A stretch of 64,000 nt of DNA, taken from positions 1 through 64,000 of the forward strand of contig JAJRZK010000049.1 in assembly GCA_024275315.1 (NCBI GenBank), in the 5' to 3' direction. The stretch's first letter is position 1. Each line of letters starts with the position of its first letter. Under the pieces are notes generated by a model that searched no databases, was not told where the DNA came from, and worked only from the letters and a program-made list of their open reading frames with translations. The DNA is from Nitrospirota bacterium (GTDB lineage: Bacteria > Nitrospinota_A > UBA7883). Below are positions 54,442-62,929 of the stretch, one piece after another. Position numbers and translations under genes: made by a program.

Positions 54442-55577
54442 GGCTGGCGCGAGACAAGGTTTGAGAGCATGTTTTCATAGGAGGCGATCATTTTTTCCAG
54501 CCTGAACTTCTCTTCCACCAGCTGGCGGGAGGCGATACCCATCCTGGTTCGCAGGTTCACGTCGCGCAGTGTTTCCATGTGCCCCGCCAGCGCGTTCACA
54601 TCTCCCATGGGATATATGAACCCGTTAACGCCCGTATCGATCTGCTCGTCGGCCCCACCCACATCGGCGCTGATGACGGGTTTGCCCATGGACATCGCCT
54701 CCAAAATGGCGTTTGAAAAAGTCTCGGAGCTGGAGGAGATCGCCACGCAATCACAGATGGATAAATATGGCCGAACGTCTTTTATAAACCCCGTGATGAT
54801 GACCCGATCGGACATGCCGGCGGTATGGATATATTTCTCCAGCTCGCCCCGAGTCGGGCCGTCGCCGATAATCAGCAGTCTGCAATCGATTCCTTTGCCG
54901 GCCAGGGCCGCTGTTGCGTCTATGAGATCTTTATGCCGTTTAACCGGCCTTAACACGGCGCAATTGCCCACGACATAATCAGAATCGCCAATTCCCAGTT
55001 TTTGCCTTAACTCTGTCTTTTCGCCCTGTTCGAATCGGTCTGTGAAATGGTCGGCGTTCACCCCGTTGTGGATATATCCGGTGTCTGCTTTTATGCCCCT
55101 GTCCGACCAGTAACGGAGCTGGTTAACGCTTACGAATATCACCTTGTCGCTCCGGTTGAATATCCTCTTGTACAGTACATTCTTGATGTTGGAATAGAGG
55201 GACTGTAAAACAGTTGTTCTGAATATTATTACCAATTTGCGCCCCGCTCCGGACGACAGCCTCGTCAGATAGCCGTACAGGGCCGGGTACTGGTTGGTGC
55301 AGATTATTATGTCCACGTTGGAGGATACGACATGACGCGCAAGCTTTTTGACTGCTTTAGGGTCGATACGTCTGGTGACGTCGCAACAGAAAACAGCGGA
55401 TCGCCGACCCGGGTCGATCTCCGGCGCCAGGCTCTCCTCGGGCTTGAGATAGGCCATGGATACATCGAACTTGTTTTTGTCCAGCCCGTTGTACAGATAT
55501 ACGGTCTGCCGTTCCGCACCGCCTACGCAAAGCGAGTTTAAAACGAACATCACAGATATTTTGCCGTCGCTGGTCAT
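54438..55577 (-). CDS. Glycosyltransferase family 4
   Basis: 379 residues. N-terminal MFVLNSLCVGGAERQTVYLY (GGAE signature of GT4), TNQYPALYGYLTRL, YIHNGVNADHF, then NCAVLRPVKRHKDLIDATA, LLIIGDGPTRGELEKYI, ISSSSETFSNAILEAMSMG and PVISADVGGADEQIDTGV. The E-x7-E lies in ETFSNAILE. Second of the coupled pair. Likely retaining; sugar unknown. Confidence 0.92.
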   Translation of the reverse strand: MTSDGKISVMFVLNSLCVGGAERQTVYLYNGLDKNKFDVSMAYLKPEESLAPEIDPGRRSAVFCCDVTRRIDPKAVKKLARHVVSSNVDIIICTNQYPALYGYLTRLSSGAGRKLVIIFRTTVLQSLYSNIKNVLYKRIFNRSDKVIFVSVNQLRYWSDRGIKADTGYIHNGVNADHFTDRFEQGEKTELRQKLGIGDSDYVVGNCAVLRPVKRHKDLIDATAALAGKGIDCRLLIIGDGPTRGELEKYIHTAGMSDRVIITGFIKDVRPYLSICDCVAISSSSETFSNAILEAMSMGKPVISADVGGADEQIDTGVNGFIYPMGDVNALAGHMETLRDVNLRTRMGIASRQLVEEKFRLEKMIASYENMLSNLVSRQP

Positions 55578-55628
55578 GGTCCGTTTAGTGTGTCTGCGCC
55601 GACGGCCGGTTTGAATCGTGATTCGGTG

Positions 55629-56762
55629 TCATTGGGCGAGTGAATCGAAAAGTTTTGTATATTCCGCCGTTATTTTATCCGCAGAGTGGTGGGTCGTGTA
55701 ATACAATTTACACTCCTCACCCATTCTGGCTCTTTTGGCGTCATCGTTCATTAGTGTACGTATATTTTCTATCGCCTCTTGTTCATAGTGCACGATAACA
55801 CCCACGGGCCTGCCGTTCTGGCGGATTTTCGGGTCGAAAAAAGAGACGGTGGGCGCGCCTCTGGCCCAGGATTGCAGGAAAGTGTTGGGAAACCCCTCGA
55901 TTATCGATGTGTTGACGGACAATTTGGCGCAATCGAACTGGCGCTCCACCTCGTCGAACGGCAGGAACCCGGAAAACTCCAGGTTCTCCACGCTGGCCGC
56001 CATCTCCCTGATACGCTCGTAATATATTTTTGACTCGGCCGTCATGTACGGGCCGCCGATCATTTTGAATTTAAATTCCGGCGTTCGCTCCGCAATTTTT
56101 ATAAACAGCTCCGGCCGCTTGACGGGCCGTATCATCCCCACCCAGAGGATATCACACCCATCCCGCGCAGGGCCCGGCTGGTTGGGGGAATAGATGTTCG
56201 GGATGAGTGTCGAGTCGAGCCCGTAATTGCTCCTCAACGATTTCTGTTGCTCCGTGTTCTGGGCTATGACCGCGTCGGCGCGTCTTAGTCCGTATTCATA
56301 CAGCATTTTGTCCCTGCGATATTTGATGCGGAGCTTGTCGGGTTGAAAATCTGAGTTGCTGGAGGCGGCGTATACGAATTTTTTTTTGCGCCACCTGCAA
56401 AACAGGGCGGTGATTCCGGTGTGAACAGCCGCGCATCGTTGATAATAAATGTGGGCGTCGGCTTTTTTCATCGCCCGCCAGAAAGATGTCGCCCTGGGGT
56501 GTATGAATCGGACGACACGGATACCCTCGTTGCGGGTGTGGGTTTTGTAAACCGTGATCCCGTCGATGGTCACCTGGTCTTCCTGTCCGTAATCCAGGCA
56601 CACAGCCGAGACCTCGTACCCGACGGACACCATGGCCCTGGCTATGAAAACCTGTTGTACCTCCGCGCCACCGGCGAATTTTATGTCATCCGATCCGGAC
56701 AGGATCGGGTAGACCTGCGGGGCCACGAAACATATCCGGGGTTTTGCGGGGCTATTACTCAT
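55629..56762 (-). CDS. Glycosyltransferase family 4
   Basis: 377 residues from Met 56762, which has AGAGG upstream. The frame is open to 56816 but that part overlaps the deacetylase gene's end. GT-B features: ICFVAPQVYPILSG, GGAEVQQVFIARAMVS, YYQRCAAVHTGITALF, ADAVIAQNTEQQKSLRSNYG, ILWVGMIRPVKRPELFI, FKMIGGPYMTAES, and NTSIIEGFPNTFLQSWARG for the E-x7 region. Acts on the polysaccharide repeat unit. Confidence 0.88.
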   Translation of the reverse strand: MSNSPAKPRICFVAPQVYPILSGSDDIKFAGGAEVQQVFIARAMVSVGYEVSAVCLDYGQEDQVTIDGITVYKTHTRNEGIRVVRFIHPRATSFWRAMKKADAHIYYQRCAAVHTGITALFCRWRKKKFVYAASSNSDFQPDKLRIKYRRDKMLYEYGLRRADAVIAQNTEQQKSLRSNYGLDSTLIPNIYSPNQPGPARDGCDILWVGMIRPVKRPELFIKIAERTPEFKFKMIGGPYMTAESKIYYERIREMAASVENLEFSGFLPFDEVERQFDCAKLSVNTSIIEGFPNTFLQSWARGAPTVSFFDPKIRQNGRPVGVIVHYEQEAIENIRTLMNDDAKRARMGEECKLYYTTHHSADKITAEYTKLFDSLAQ

Positions 56763-56812
56763 CGCTGACCTCTTTTGATCCGGCGCGAACAGGCAGTAGG
56801 GCGCGGGACATG

Positions 56813-57829
56813 TCAAGACTGGCCGGCATTTTCATCGGAGTCGCGTTTGGCGGCAAAGTGTTTGTATACATCGGACAGTCTTATTCCCCTGATGGAGTAT
56901 TCTTTGGCCAGGCTCAGCGCGGTCTCGAGCCGGGCCTTGAGCCTGGACAGTTTCTCTTCGGTTTTGGAAAAGGGCGAGCCGCCGGCTATAAGCTCTGTTG
57001 AATGGAACATCATGTTGATCACCTGTATTTCGGATTCGTACAGCCTCCTTGTCATCTTTTCAAACACGTTCATGGGTATGTCAAAAGATGGCTGAAAGGG
57101 CCTTGCCGCCACGCCCGTGTATCCGAGCTTGTACAAAAAATTGCGCAACCTGCCCGTGCCCCTGAACTTGTATTGGCCGAAAATGTCCCCCTTTATCCCG
57201 GTGGCGGGTACCTCGATCAGATCTATCCGGTTGTTATCCGGCCCGGCTTCTCTGGTGAAATCGATCGAATCGGGATAGTAAGGAGCGTTGGGCGAATGGC
57301 GTGAGTTATATTCTATCACCCCGTTAACCCCCTTGGCGCCGACGCGGTTGACATACGGACATATGGAGCTGTCCACCAGGTACCCGTGTTCCGCCAGCCA
57401 GACCAGCGTGCGGCGGTCGACGCCCCACCTGCCCGCCCTGTGGGATGTGGGGGAGGCTCCGTAGTTGCTCTCGATTATTTTGCTCAGGCTGGTCATCTTC
57501 TTATCCAGCGCGTCGCCGGGTATCTCGGACTGGATGCCTCGAATCCATTTTTCATCCACTCCTCGCTCGTTGGGGTTTTCAAAAGGCGGGGTGCTCCATA
57601 TGTGCATATGGGCGCCGACTTCGCATTCGTCCCTGTCCAGATACTCTTTTATCACCCGCACAGCCTCCTGTTTATACGCCATTTCATAGGTCACAAGGTA
57701 GGTAGGGATCATCCCGTACCGCGCGCATGTCTCCTGCAAGTATGGAACGCCTCTGATGGAGCTGATATCGTTGTCGGCCTTGTTGAACCAGTCCGATTCG
57801 GTGTCGACGGAGATCACGAAATATTTCAT
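56813..57829 (-). CDS. Polysaccharide deacetylase-like (CE4/NodB-fold) protein
   Basis: 338 residues from Met 57829 (longer start 57880 possible). Starts YFVISVDTESDWFNKAD with the paired acidic residues of the metal site, then CEVGAHMHIWSTPPFENP giving the two metal His, and SHRAGRWGVDRRTLVWLAEH, matching the NodB Arg motif. The later part has SFDIPMNVFEKMTRR and VINMMFHSTELIAGGSPF. The layout is like WalW-type deacetylases in cell-surface sugar loci. Most likely trims N-acetyl groups on the polysaccharide, or on a lipid-linked sugar. Its cytosolic or periplasmic location is unclear as no signal peptide is seen with this start. Confidence 0.82.
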   Translation of the reverse strand: MKYFVISVDTESDWFNKADNDISSIRGVPYLQETCARYGMIPTYLVTYEMAYKQEAVRVIKEYLDRDECEVGAHMHIWSTPPFENPNERGVDEKWIRGIQSEIPGDALDKKMTSLSKIIESNYGASPTSHRAGRWGVDRRTLVWLAEHGYLVDSSICPYVNRVGAKGVNGVIEYNSRHSPNAPYYPDSIDFTREAGPDNNRIDLIEVPATGIKGDIFGQYKFRGTGRLRNFLYKLGYTGVAARPFQPSFDIPMNVFEKMTRRLYESEIQVINMMFHSTELIAGGSPFSKTEEKLSRLKARLETALSLAKEYSIRGIRLSDVYKHFAAKRDSDENAGQS

Positions 57830-57982
57830 GCCGGGATTCGCAAAACAAATATTTACCAGAGATAAGACGCACTTTAGCATATCGAACGCGCTGGCGTCTT
57901 CACAAAATGGGGTGGTTTCCTAGGTGGGCGTTTCGTGATATACATGTTGTCGAATATGGCGGCCATAAGATACCCTGTGGAT

Positions 57983-59014
57983 ATGAGCGTAAAAAATATA
58001 CTGGCCACATCAGCCATTTTCACCGCGAGCGTGATAATGGTTTTCGGGTTTATCGAAATCACTTTCAGAGCGCTCGACCCCATGCCTGTCGACCTGTGGC
58101 GCTTTTCCCCGATCACCTCCTGGCTTCCCGTAAGCAACGTGAGCGGAACATACAAAAGGCGGGAGTTTGCGGCCAGGTTCGAGTTTAACTCGCTCGGGCT
58201 TCGCGGGCCGGAGATGGAAATGAAAAAGCCGGAGGGGGAGGTTAGAGTCATGTTTACCGGTGACTCGTACACGGAAGCTTTGCAGGTGGAATACGACGAG
58301 GGTTATGTCGTGGTTTCCGAAAAACTTCTTAAGGGAAAAACCGGCAAACATATACGCGCGGTGAACATGGGAGTAAGCGGATTCGGCACCGTCCAGTCCC
58401 TGGCCAGGTTCGAGAGCCTGGGCGTATCTCTGGCGCCGGATGCGTTGTTCCACCTGGTATGCTCCAACGATTTCGCGGATAACCTCCGGAGCAAGGTGCG
58501 CAAAATCTACAGGCTCAACGGGGGCACTGAAATAGAGTTGACTCCTGTCAGGGTCTCCTTTTTCACAAGACAGCTGATCATGGTGAAGGATTTTCTTAAA
58601 CACCATTTTCAGCTGTACAGACAGGTTAAATGGCGCTGGGACCGGCTGCTTGGCAAAGCTGGCAAGAAGGAAAGAATCGTGGAGGGGGAGGGGGGATTTT
58701 CTCTCGATGAAAAAGAGAAACGTGTTTTTGAAAGCACGCTCGCCAAAATGTCCAAAGTGTCGGCGGATTTGGGGATTCCGTTTTTTGTGGCGTATATTCC
58801 CGACAAGAAGCGGGAGAAAGACCGCTGGGCGGGGGAGTATTTGGAGAGTCTTGCAAGCAGGCTAAAGTTTGTTTACATAGACCTGGTGACACCTTTTTAT
58901 GAACATCCCGGGGGCATAGACCCGCTATACTATAAAATCGACGGCCACTGGAACGCACGGGGGCACAAACTCGCGGCGGAACTGATCTCTGAAAAGCTCG
59001 CAGAAGCCCTCTAG
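57983..59014 (+). CDS. SGNH/GDSL hydrolase-fold membrane protein
   Basis: 343 residues from Met 57983. A single TM helix near the start (ILATSAIFTASVIMVFGFI) and then a periplasmic SGNH domain. The nucleophile Ser lies in RVMFTGDSYTEALQV; the catalytic Asp-His pair is in KIDGHWNARGHKLAAELI. NMGVSGFGTVQSLARF gives the Gly block. Such proteins remove or transfer acetyl or acyl groups on polysaccharides (compare AlgX/AlgJ). GTG 57935 with AGGTGG upstream is an alternative start. Opposite strand from most of the locus; its stop overlaps the convergent kinase-like gene's stop by four bases. Confidence 0.82.
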   Translation: MSVKNILATSAIFTASVIMVFGFIEITFRALDPMPVDLWRFSPITSWLPVSNVSGTYKRREFAARFEFNSLGLRGPEMEMKKPEGEVRVMFTGDSYTEALQVEYDEGYVVVSEKLLKGKTGKHIRAVNMGVSGFGTVQSLARFESLGVSLAPDALFHLVCSNDFADNLRSKVRKIYRLNGGTEIELTPVRVSFFTRQLIMVKDFLKHHFQLYRQVKWRWDRLLGKAGKKERIVEGEGGFSLDEKEKRVFESTLAKMSKVSADLGIPFFVAYIPDKKREKDRWAGEYLESLASRLKFVYIDLVTPFYEHPGGIDPLYYKIDGHWNARGHKLAAELISEKLAEAL

Positions 59015-60156
59015 GCGATATTTCCGATCGCCAGCGCCAGCTCCGACGAAAAAAAACCGGTTCTGTGGTGGGGGACCGATTCCAGACAGGCCGTCAGATG
59101 GTATGCCAGAAAAAGTATCGCCGCAAGAGCGTAGACGCGATCGTCTATCCCCAATGGTTCAGCGTAGATTTTATACATGGGGCTGTTTTTTGATTCTGCC
59201 AGGAAAGAGCGAGCGTGATCATGTTTTGTGGCCTGGGTGTATATGAACTTGAAAAAATCATATAGGGGTGGGCCGTTTAGCCACGACGATTCCCAGTCGT
59301 AAGCGCATATGGTGTTGTCGGCTCTGGCCATCAGGTTCCACGGCGCGAAATCGCCGTGTACCCACATGGCGGGGACAGGCTCCGGCCGGTCCAGGATTTT
59401 GATTGATTTGTCCAGCAGCTCTCCCGCTTGCGCGTCCCTGTTCACGATGCCGCTCATCTTTTTTTCAAGCCGGGCCGTCTGTTCCTGGAACGATGTCTGT
59501 CGCCCCTTCATGGCCAGCCGCAGCAGGAACTCGAAATGAGCTTTCGTAAGCCTGTTTCCGGCAGGTTTTCCTATAACCACTTCCTGGGAGGAAACGCCGC
59601 TCTCCTTGTTGAAGTAATAAAGCCTGGGCGCCACACCGGGGTTTTCGGCGGATAACCGGGACAGGATGTCCGCTTCATGGGCGATGTTCCTTGCCGCGGT
59701 GGGTTCTATAGGTATTTTGGCCATCGTTATAGGCCGACCATTACCCGCATCCACCAGCGCCGCGGCGGCCTTGCGCCGTGTCCGGAAAAAACCGATATGA
59801 ATGACAGCGCAAGGAGCCCGGTCCTCGCTCCATCCCACGTGGCTCCAGTTGTTCGATCCGGCCCCTGCCACGCCGATTCGTCTGACGCCGGGCACGCGCC
59901 CCAATACACCCACGCGGTACGCGCCCAGCAACGCCTTCCATTTCAGTTTCGACAGGAAAAACGAAGGGGACCACTGTCGAAGAAACGTCAAGCCGAGCCG
60001 GGCGTTTTCCGGTATTATCCACCTTGGCCCGTTCCTGTCCGGGACGACGATATATCTTTCGCCCGGGTCCACGTCCCGGGGATTGGCGGCGAACTCGGAT
60101 CCGGGAGGGAACACCCGCCTGACCACGCTTTCGACAAGTTCTGACTGTTGATTCAT
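59011..60156 (-). CDS. APH/choline-kinase-like phosphotransferase
   Basis: 381 residues. Kinase-like fold with the Brenner motif MWVHGDFAPWNLM near residue 268 and the Mg-binding Asp in CAYDWESSWLNG. The N-terminal 130 residues are unusual for an aminoglycoside kinase (NARLGLTFLRQWSP, GVAGAGSNNWSHVG). It probably phosphorylates a small alcohol or sugar, not an antibiotic; a role in making or decorating the polysaccharide is suggested by its neighbours. It is 17 bases upstream-adjacent to the second PaaK-like gene. Confidence 0.78.
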   Translation of the reverse strand: MNQQSELVESVVRRVFPPGSEFAANPRDVDPGERYIVVPDRNGPRWIIPENARLGLTFLRQWSPSFFLSKLKWKALLGAYRVGVLGRVPGVRRIGVAGAGSNNWSHVGWSEDRAPCAVIHIGFFRTRRKAAAALVDAGNGRPITMAKIPIEPTAARNIAHEADILSRLSAENPGVAPRLYYFNKESGVSSQEVVIGKPAGNRLTKAHFEFLLRLAMKGRQTSFQEQTARLEKKMSGIVNRDAQAGELLDKSIKILDRPEPVPAMWVHGDFAPWNLMARADNTICAYDWESSWLNGPPLYDFFKFIYTQATKHDHARSFLAESKNSPMYKIYAEPLGIDDRVYALAAILFLAYHLTACLESVPHHRTGFFSSELALAIGNIA

Positions 60157-60173
60157 ACGGTGGTTCGATCCGC

Positions 60174-61526
60174 CTATTCCCCCGGCGGGGAGATGTTCGA
60201 GATTACCGGGCGATATTTGCCGGTAGGGGTGATTTTTATGTTGTCCACATGTTTTACATTTATTTTTACGGACGTTCCCAGATATTTCTCCATGGTGTTC
60301 ACGAGCGTTTCCTGGTCATGGGCGCTGAAACTTTTTCGGGTCTTAAGCAGTAAATCTATCTCGTCGACGCTGTTCTGTATAACCTGTCCGGCGATGATCC
60401 CATCGAACTCCTTGAACAGATGCGGGAAAAACTCGCCGGAGACCCGGGTTCCGTCTGGTGTGATTATCACATCCGTCACCCTGCCTTCCACCGATTCGAT
60501 GGATAAAAGCTTTCTGCCGCACCCGCACACGGTGTCAAGCGGCCGGGCCATGTCACCGATTTTGTATCGAACCAGGGGGAACGCCGGGTTTTCCAGGTCG
60601 GTGACCAGCGCCTCCCCGAGCCCCGTTTCATCCTGCCTATGGTATTCCACGATAAACCTCTCCATGTTTATATGCATCCCCTCGTGCGCTTCGCACTCAT
60701 GGGCGATCGATCCGAACTCCCGGCATCCATACCGGTTGAACACGTTGGGAGATATGGTTCGCTGCACGGCTTTTCGCTGGTGGTCGTATAGTGATCCGGC
60801 CGATGAGACGACCGCCGCCACGTTCAAAGGGTCGAGCCGGTTTGCTTCGATGTATCCGGAGAACTCGCCGAGGATGTTGGAGTATGATTCTAAGAGCGTC
60901 GGGGGGCGACGGCGAAACAGGTTGTACATCTTTTCTAAGATTTCGTCCGTGACGGTAAAAGCGTTTATGGTGTGAAAGTTATAGACATGGTTGAACAGAC
61001 GCTTTTTGACGGAGCTCTCCGCTTTGGTCAGATCTTTCCACGCGCCCCACACCTTGTAATGAAGAGCGCCGGGACACCACCCTGTCCAGAGGTTGTTCCT
61101 GTAGGCCAGCGCGGAGTTGAACAGCTTCGATTCCATTGTCTGCAACACGTGCACAGGCTCGCCGGTGGAGCCTCCACTCGATTTTTTTTTCAGGTCGTCT
61201 TTTTTGAACCTGCGGTTTGTCAGGTCGCCGAAATTTTCCCTGACGACAGACTTGGTGAGAGGCGGCAGTTTTAACAGGTCCGAATGGTCGGCGGTTTCCG
61301 GGTCCAATCCCGTCTCTTTGATCAGTTTCGTGTAGTAGGGGACGTTTGCGGCGGCGTCGGTCAGGAGCTTGCGAAGCTTGGCCACCTGGAGCTCGATAAG
61401 CCTGTCCAGCGGGTATCTTTGGCTCCGCTCCAGGTCAAGATAGATCGAGTGCCGGTCACGATGCCACCTGCTGGTGACCCTGCGCAGGGGGTGGATGATG
61501 TGTTTGGTCAACAAGGGAGGAAACAT
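60174..61526 (-). CDS. PaaK-like adenylate-forming enzyme 2
   Basis: 450 residues. P-loop SSGGSTGEPVHVLQTM; other conserved parts are FNRYGCREFGSIAHECEAH, PLVRYKIGDMARPLD, CGCGRKLLSIESVEGRVTD and the C-terminal LVNTMEKYLGTSVKIN. It is clearly diverged from the first PaaK-like protein (51968-53335). Two such enzymes in one sugar locus point to activation of one or two acyl groups. The Cys cluster (TVCGCGRK) is typical of PaaK relatives with a zinc site. Confidence 0.85.
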   Translation of the reverse strand: MFPPLLTKHIIHPLRRVTSRWHRDRHSIYLDLERSQRYPLDRLIELQVAKLRKLLTDAAANVPYYTKLIKETGLDPETADHSDLLKLPPLTKSVVRENFGDLTNRRFKKDDLKKKSSGGSTGEPVHVLQTMESKLFNSALAYRNNLWTGWCPGALHYKVWGAWKDLTKAESSVKKRLFNHVYNFHTINAFTVTDEILEKMYNLFRRRPPTLLESYSNILGEFSGYIEANRLDPLNVAAVVSSAGSLYDHQRKAVQRTISPNVFNRYGCREFGSIAHECEAHEGMHINMERFIVEYHRQDETGLGEALVTDLENPAFPLVRYKIGDMARPLDTVCGCGRKLLSIESVEGRVTDVIITPDGTRVSGEFFPHLFKEFDGIIAGQVIQNSVDEIDLLLKTRKSFSAHDQETLVNTMEKYLGTSVKINVKHVDNIKITPTGKYRPVISNISPPGE

Positions 61527-61600
61527 CGGGTCGCCCTGATAATATTTTTCGCGCTATGTTTATTGTCGAAAAAACCGTGTTTTGAAGCTGAATATATCAC

Positions 61601-62929
61601 CTATGACTCCGAGCCGACAGCGTCGTCACAACCAGCCGGTGATGGGCGGCGCCGTGACAGGTTGAAAGCGATCGCAATTATCAAAAGGTTTACCGCGGCG
61701 CTGGTAATGGAAAAAAACAGTATGGTGTCAACAGCCCCCATCCCCAAAACGTAACTTGTAAAAAACACCAGCAACCTGGCCGCTGTCATCAGCATCTGCA
61801 AGTTGAAATAGAGCCCCTGCCTTCTTATCACAACGAAGACCGCGTTGGAAGGGGCCAGCGCGAAGGCGGAATATATCCAGATCGACAGTATGGCCGCGTA
61901 TTGGCCCGAATCTCTCCATCGTTCACCCAGCAAAGTCGCGAAAAATCCTTCCCCGAAATAGATGAGAAACAGGTATGGACCAAGGAACAGAGCCACGAGA
62001 CCGATGGTTGTTTTCGCCAGCGAGCTGTGGAGAGATGCGCCGCTGTTGAAAATATCCGAGCTTTTCTGGAAATAGACCCTGTTGACCGATCTTGCGATAA
62101 GGTCGAGAGGGACTTTTATGACCCGGTGCGCCAGAGCGTACAATCCAACCACATCGGCGGAAAACAAAACCCCCAGCAAGAGCACAGGCAGGTTGCGGGA
62201 AAAGCTGTTTAAAAAGCGGGTGGGCGTCTGGTACAGGGGGAAATCCTTGTATCTTTTTGCAAGATCGGATATGCCGATGGTTCCGGGTTTTACGATATAG
62301 GTAAAAAGCGGGGAGCCGAGCTTGTGAGCCAGAGTGATGACATAGACCACGTACCCGATGATGTTCCCGGTGATCAGGCCGCCGACCGATGATCCGAAGG
62401 CGAACCCCAGGCCGATCCTGGACCCGGTGGTCCCGATGGTCCAGGCGACCTTGGAGCCGGCGATGTTTTTGTACTGTTTTGCGCGCAGGTTCATGCCGTT
62501 GATCACCTGGGCCATGCCCAGCAGAAAGGCCCCGGCGGGGATGGCGAATATCCAGCGCCCCAGGTAGATGACCCACGGGTTGTGGGGTAAAAAAAATCTT
62601 ACCGCAACCACTGCGCCGAGCAGGGCGACGCATATGCCGCATACAACCCATACGCTCAGCGAAAACAGGCGCCCTGCGTCGTCATCGTCTTTGGCGACTA
62701 CGACAGCCTGGTCCAGCCCCAGGACGCATATGGTTGAGACGATCGACACTATCGACACGAACAGGGCCGCCACTCCGAAGTGTTCCGGGGAAAAAAGACG
62801 TGTGATCACCGGCGAAAGGAGGAACGTTATGCCCTGCGCGGCCACCCCGCCTGTGACGAGGGTCATTACGTTCCCTATGAATCCGGAGTGTTTCTTTGTA
62901 AGCGCCGAAAGCTTTTCTGTCGTCTTCAT
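61601..62929 (-). CDS. Polysaccharide flippase (Wzx-type, MOP superfamily)
   Basis: 442 residues with about 12-14 hydrophobic segments. Opens with FIGNVMTLVTGGVAAQGITF, then SPVITRLFSPEHFGVAALFV, typical of lipopolysaccharide O-unit flippases. Moves lipid-linked sugar units across the inner membrane before polymerisation. The start overlaps the polymerase gene by four bases. An acidic/basic tail of ~25 residues ends the protein. Confidence 0.88.
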   Translation of the reverse strand: MKTTEKLSALTKKHSGFIGNVMTLVTGGVAAQGITFLLSPVITRLFSPEHFGVAALFVSIVSIVSTICVLGLDQAVVVAKDDDDAGRLFSLSVWVVCGICVALLGAVVAVRFFLPHNPWVIYLGRWIFAIPAGAFLLGMAQVINGMNLRAKQYKNIAGSKVAWTIGTTGSRIGLGFAFGSSVGGLITGNIIGYVVYVITLAHKLGSPLFTYIVKPGTIGISDLAKRYKDFPLYQTPTRFLNSFSRNLPVLLLGVLFSADVVGLYALAHRVIKVPLDLIARSVNRVYFQKSSDIFNSGASLHSSLAKTTIGLVALFLGPYLFLIYFGEGFFATLLGERWRDSGQYAAILSIWIYSAFALAPSNAVFVVIRRQGLYFNLQMLMTAARLLVFFTSYVLGMGAVDTILFFSITSAAVNLLIIAIAFNLSRRRPSPAGCDDAVGSES

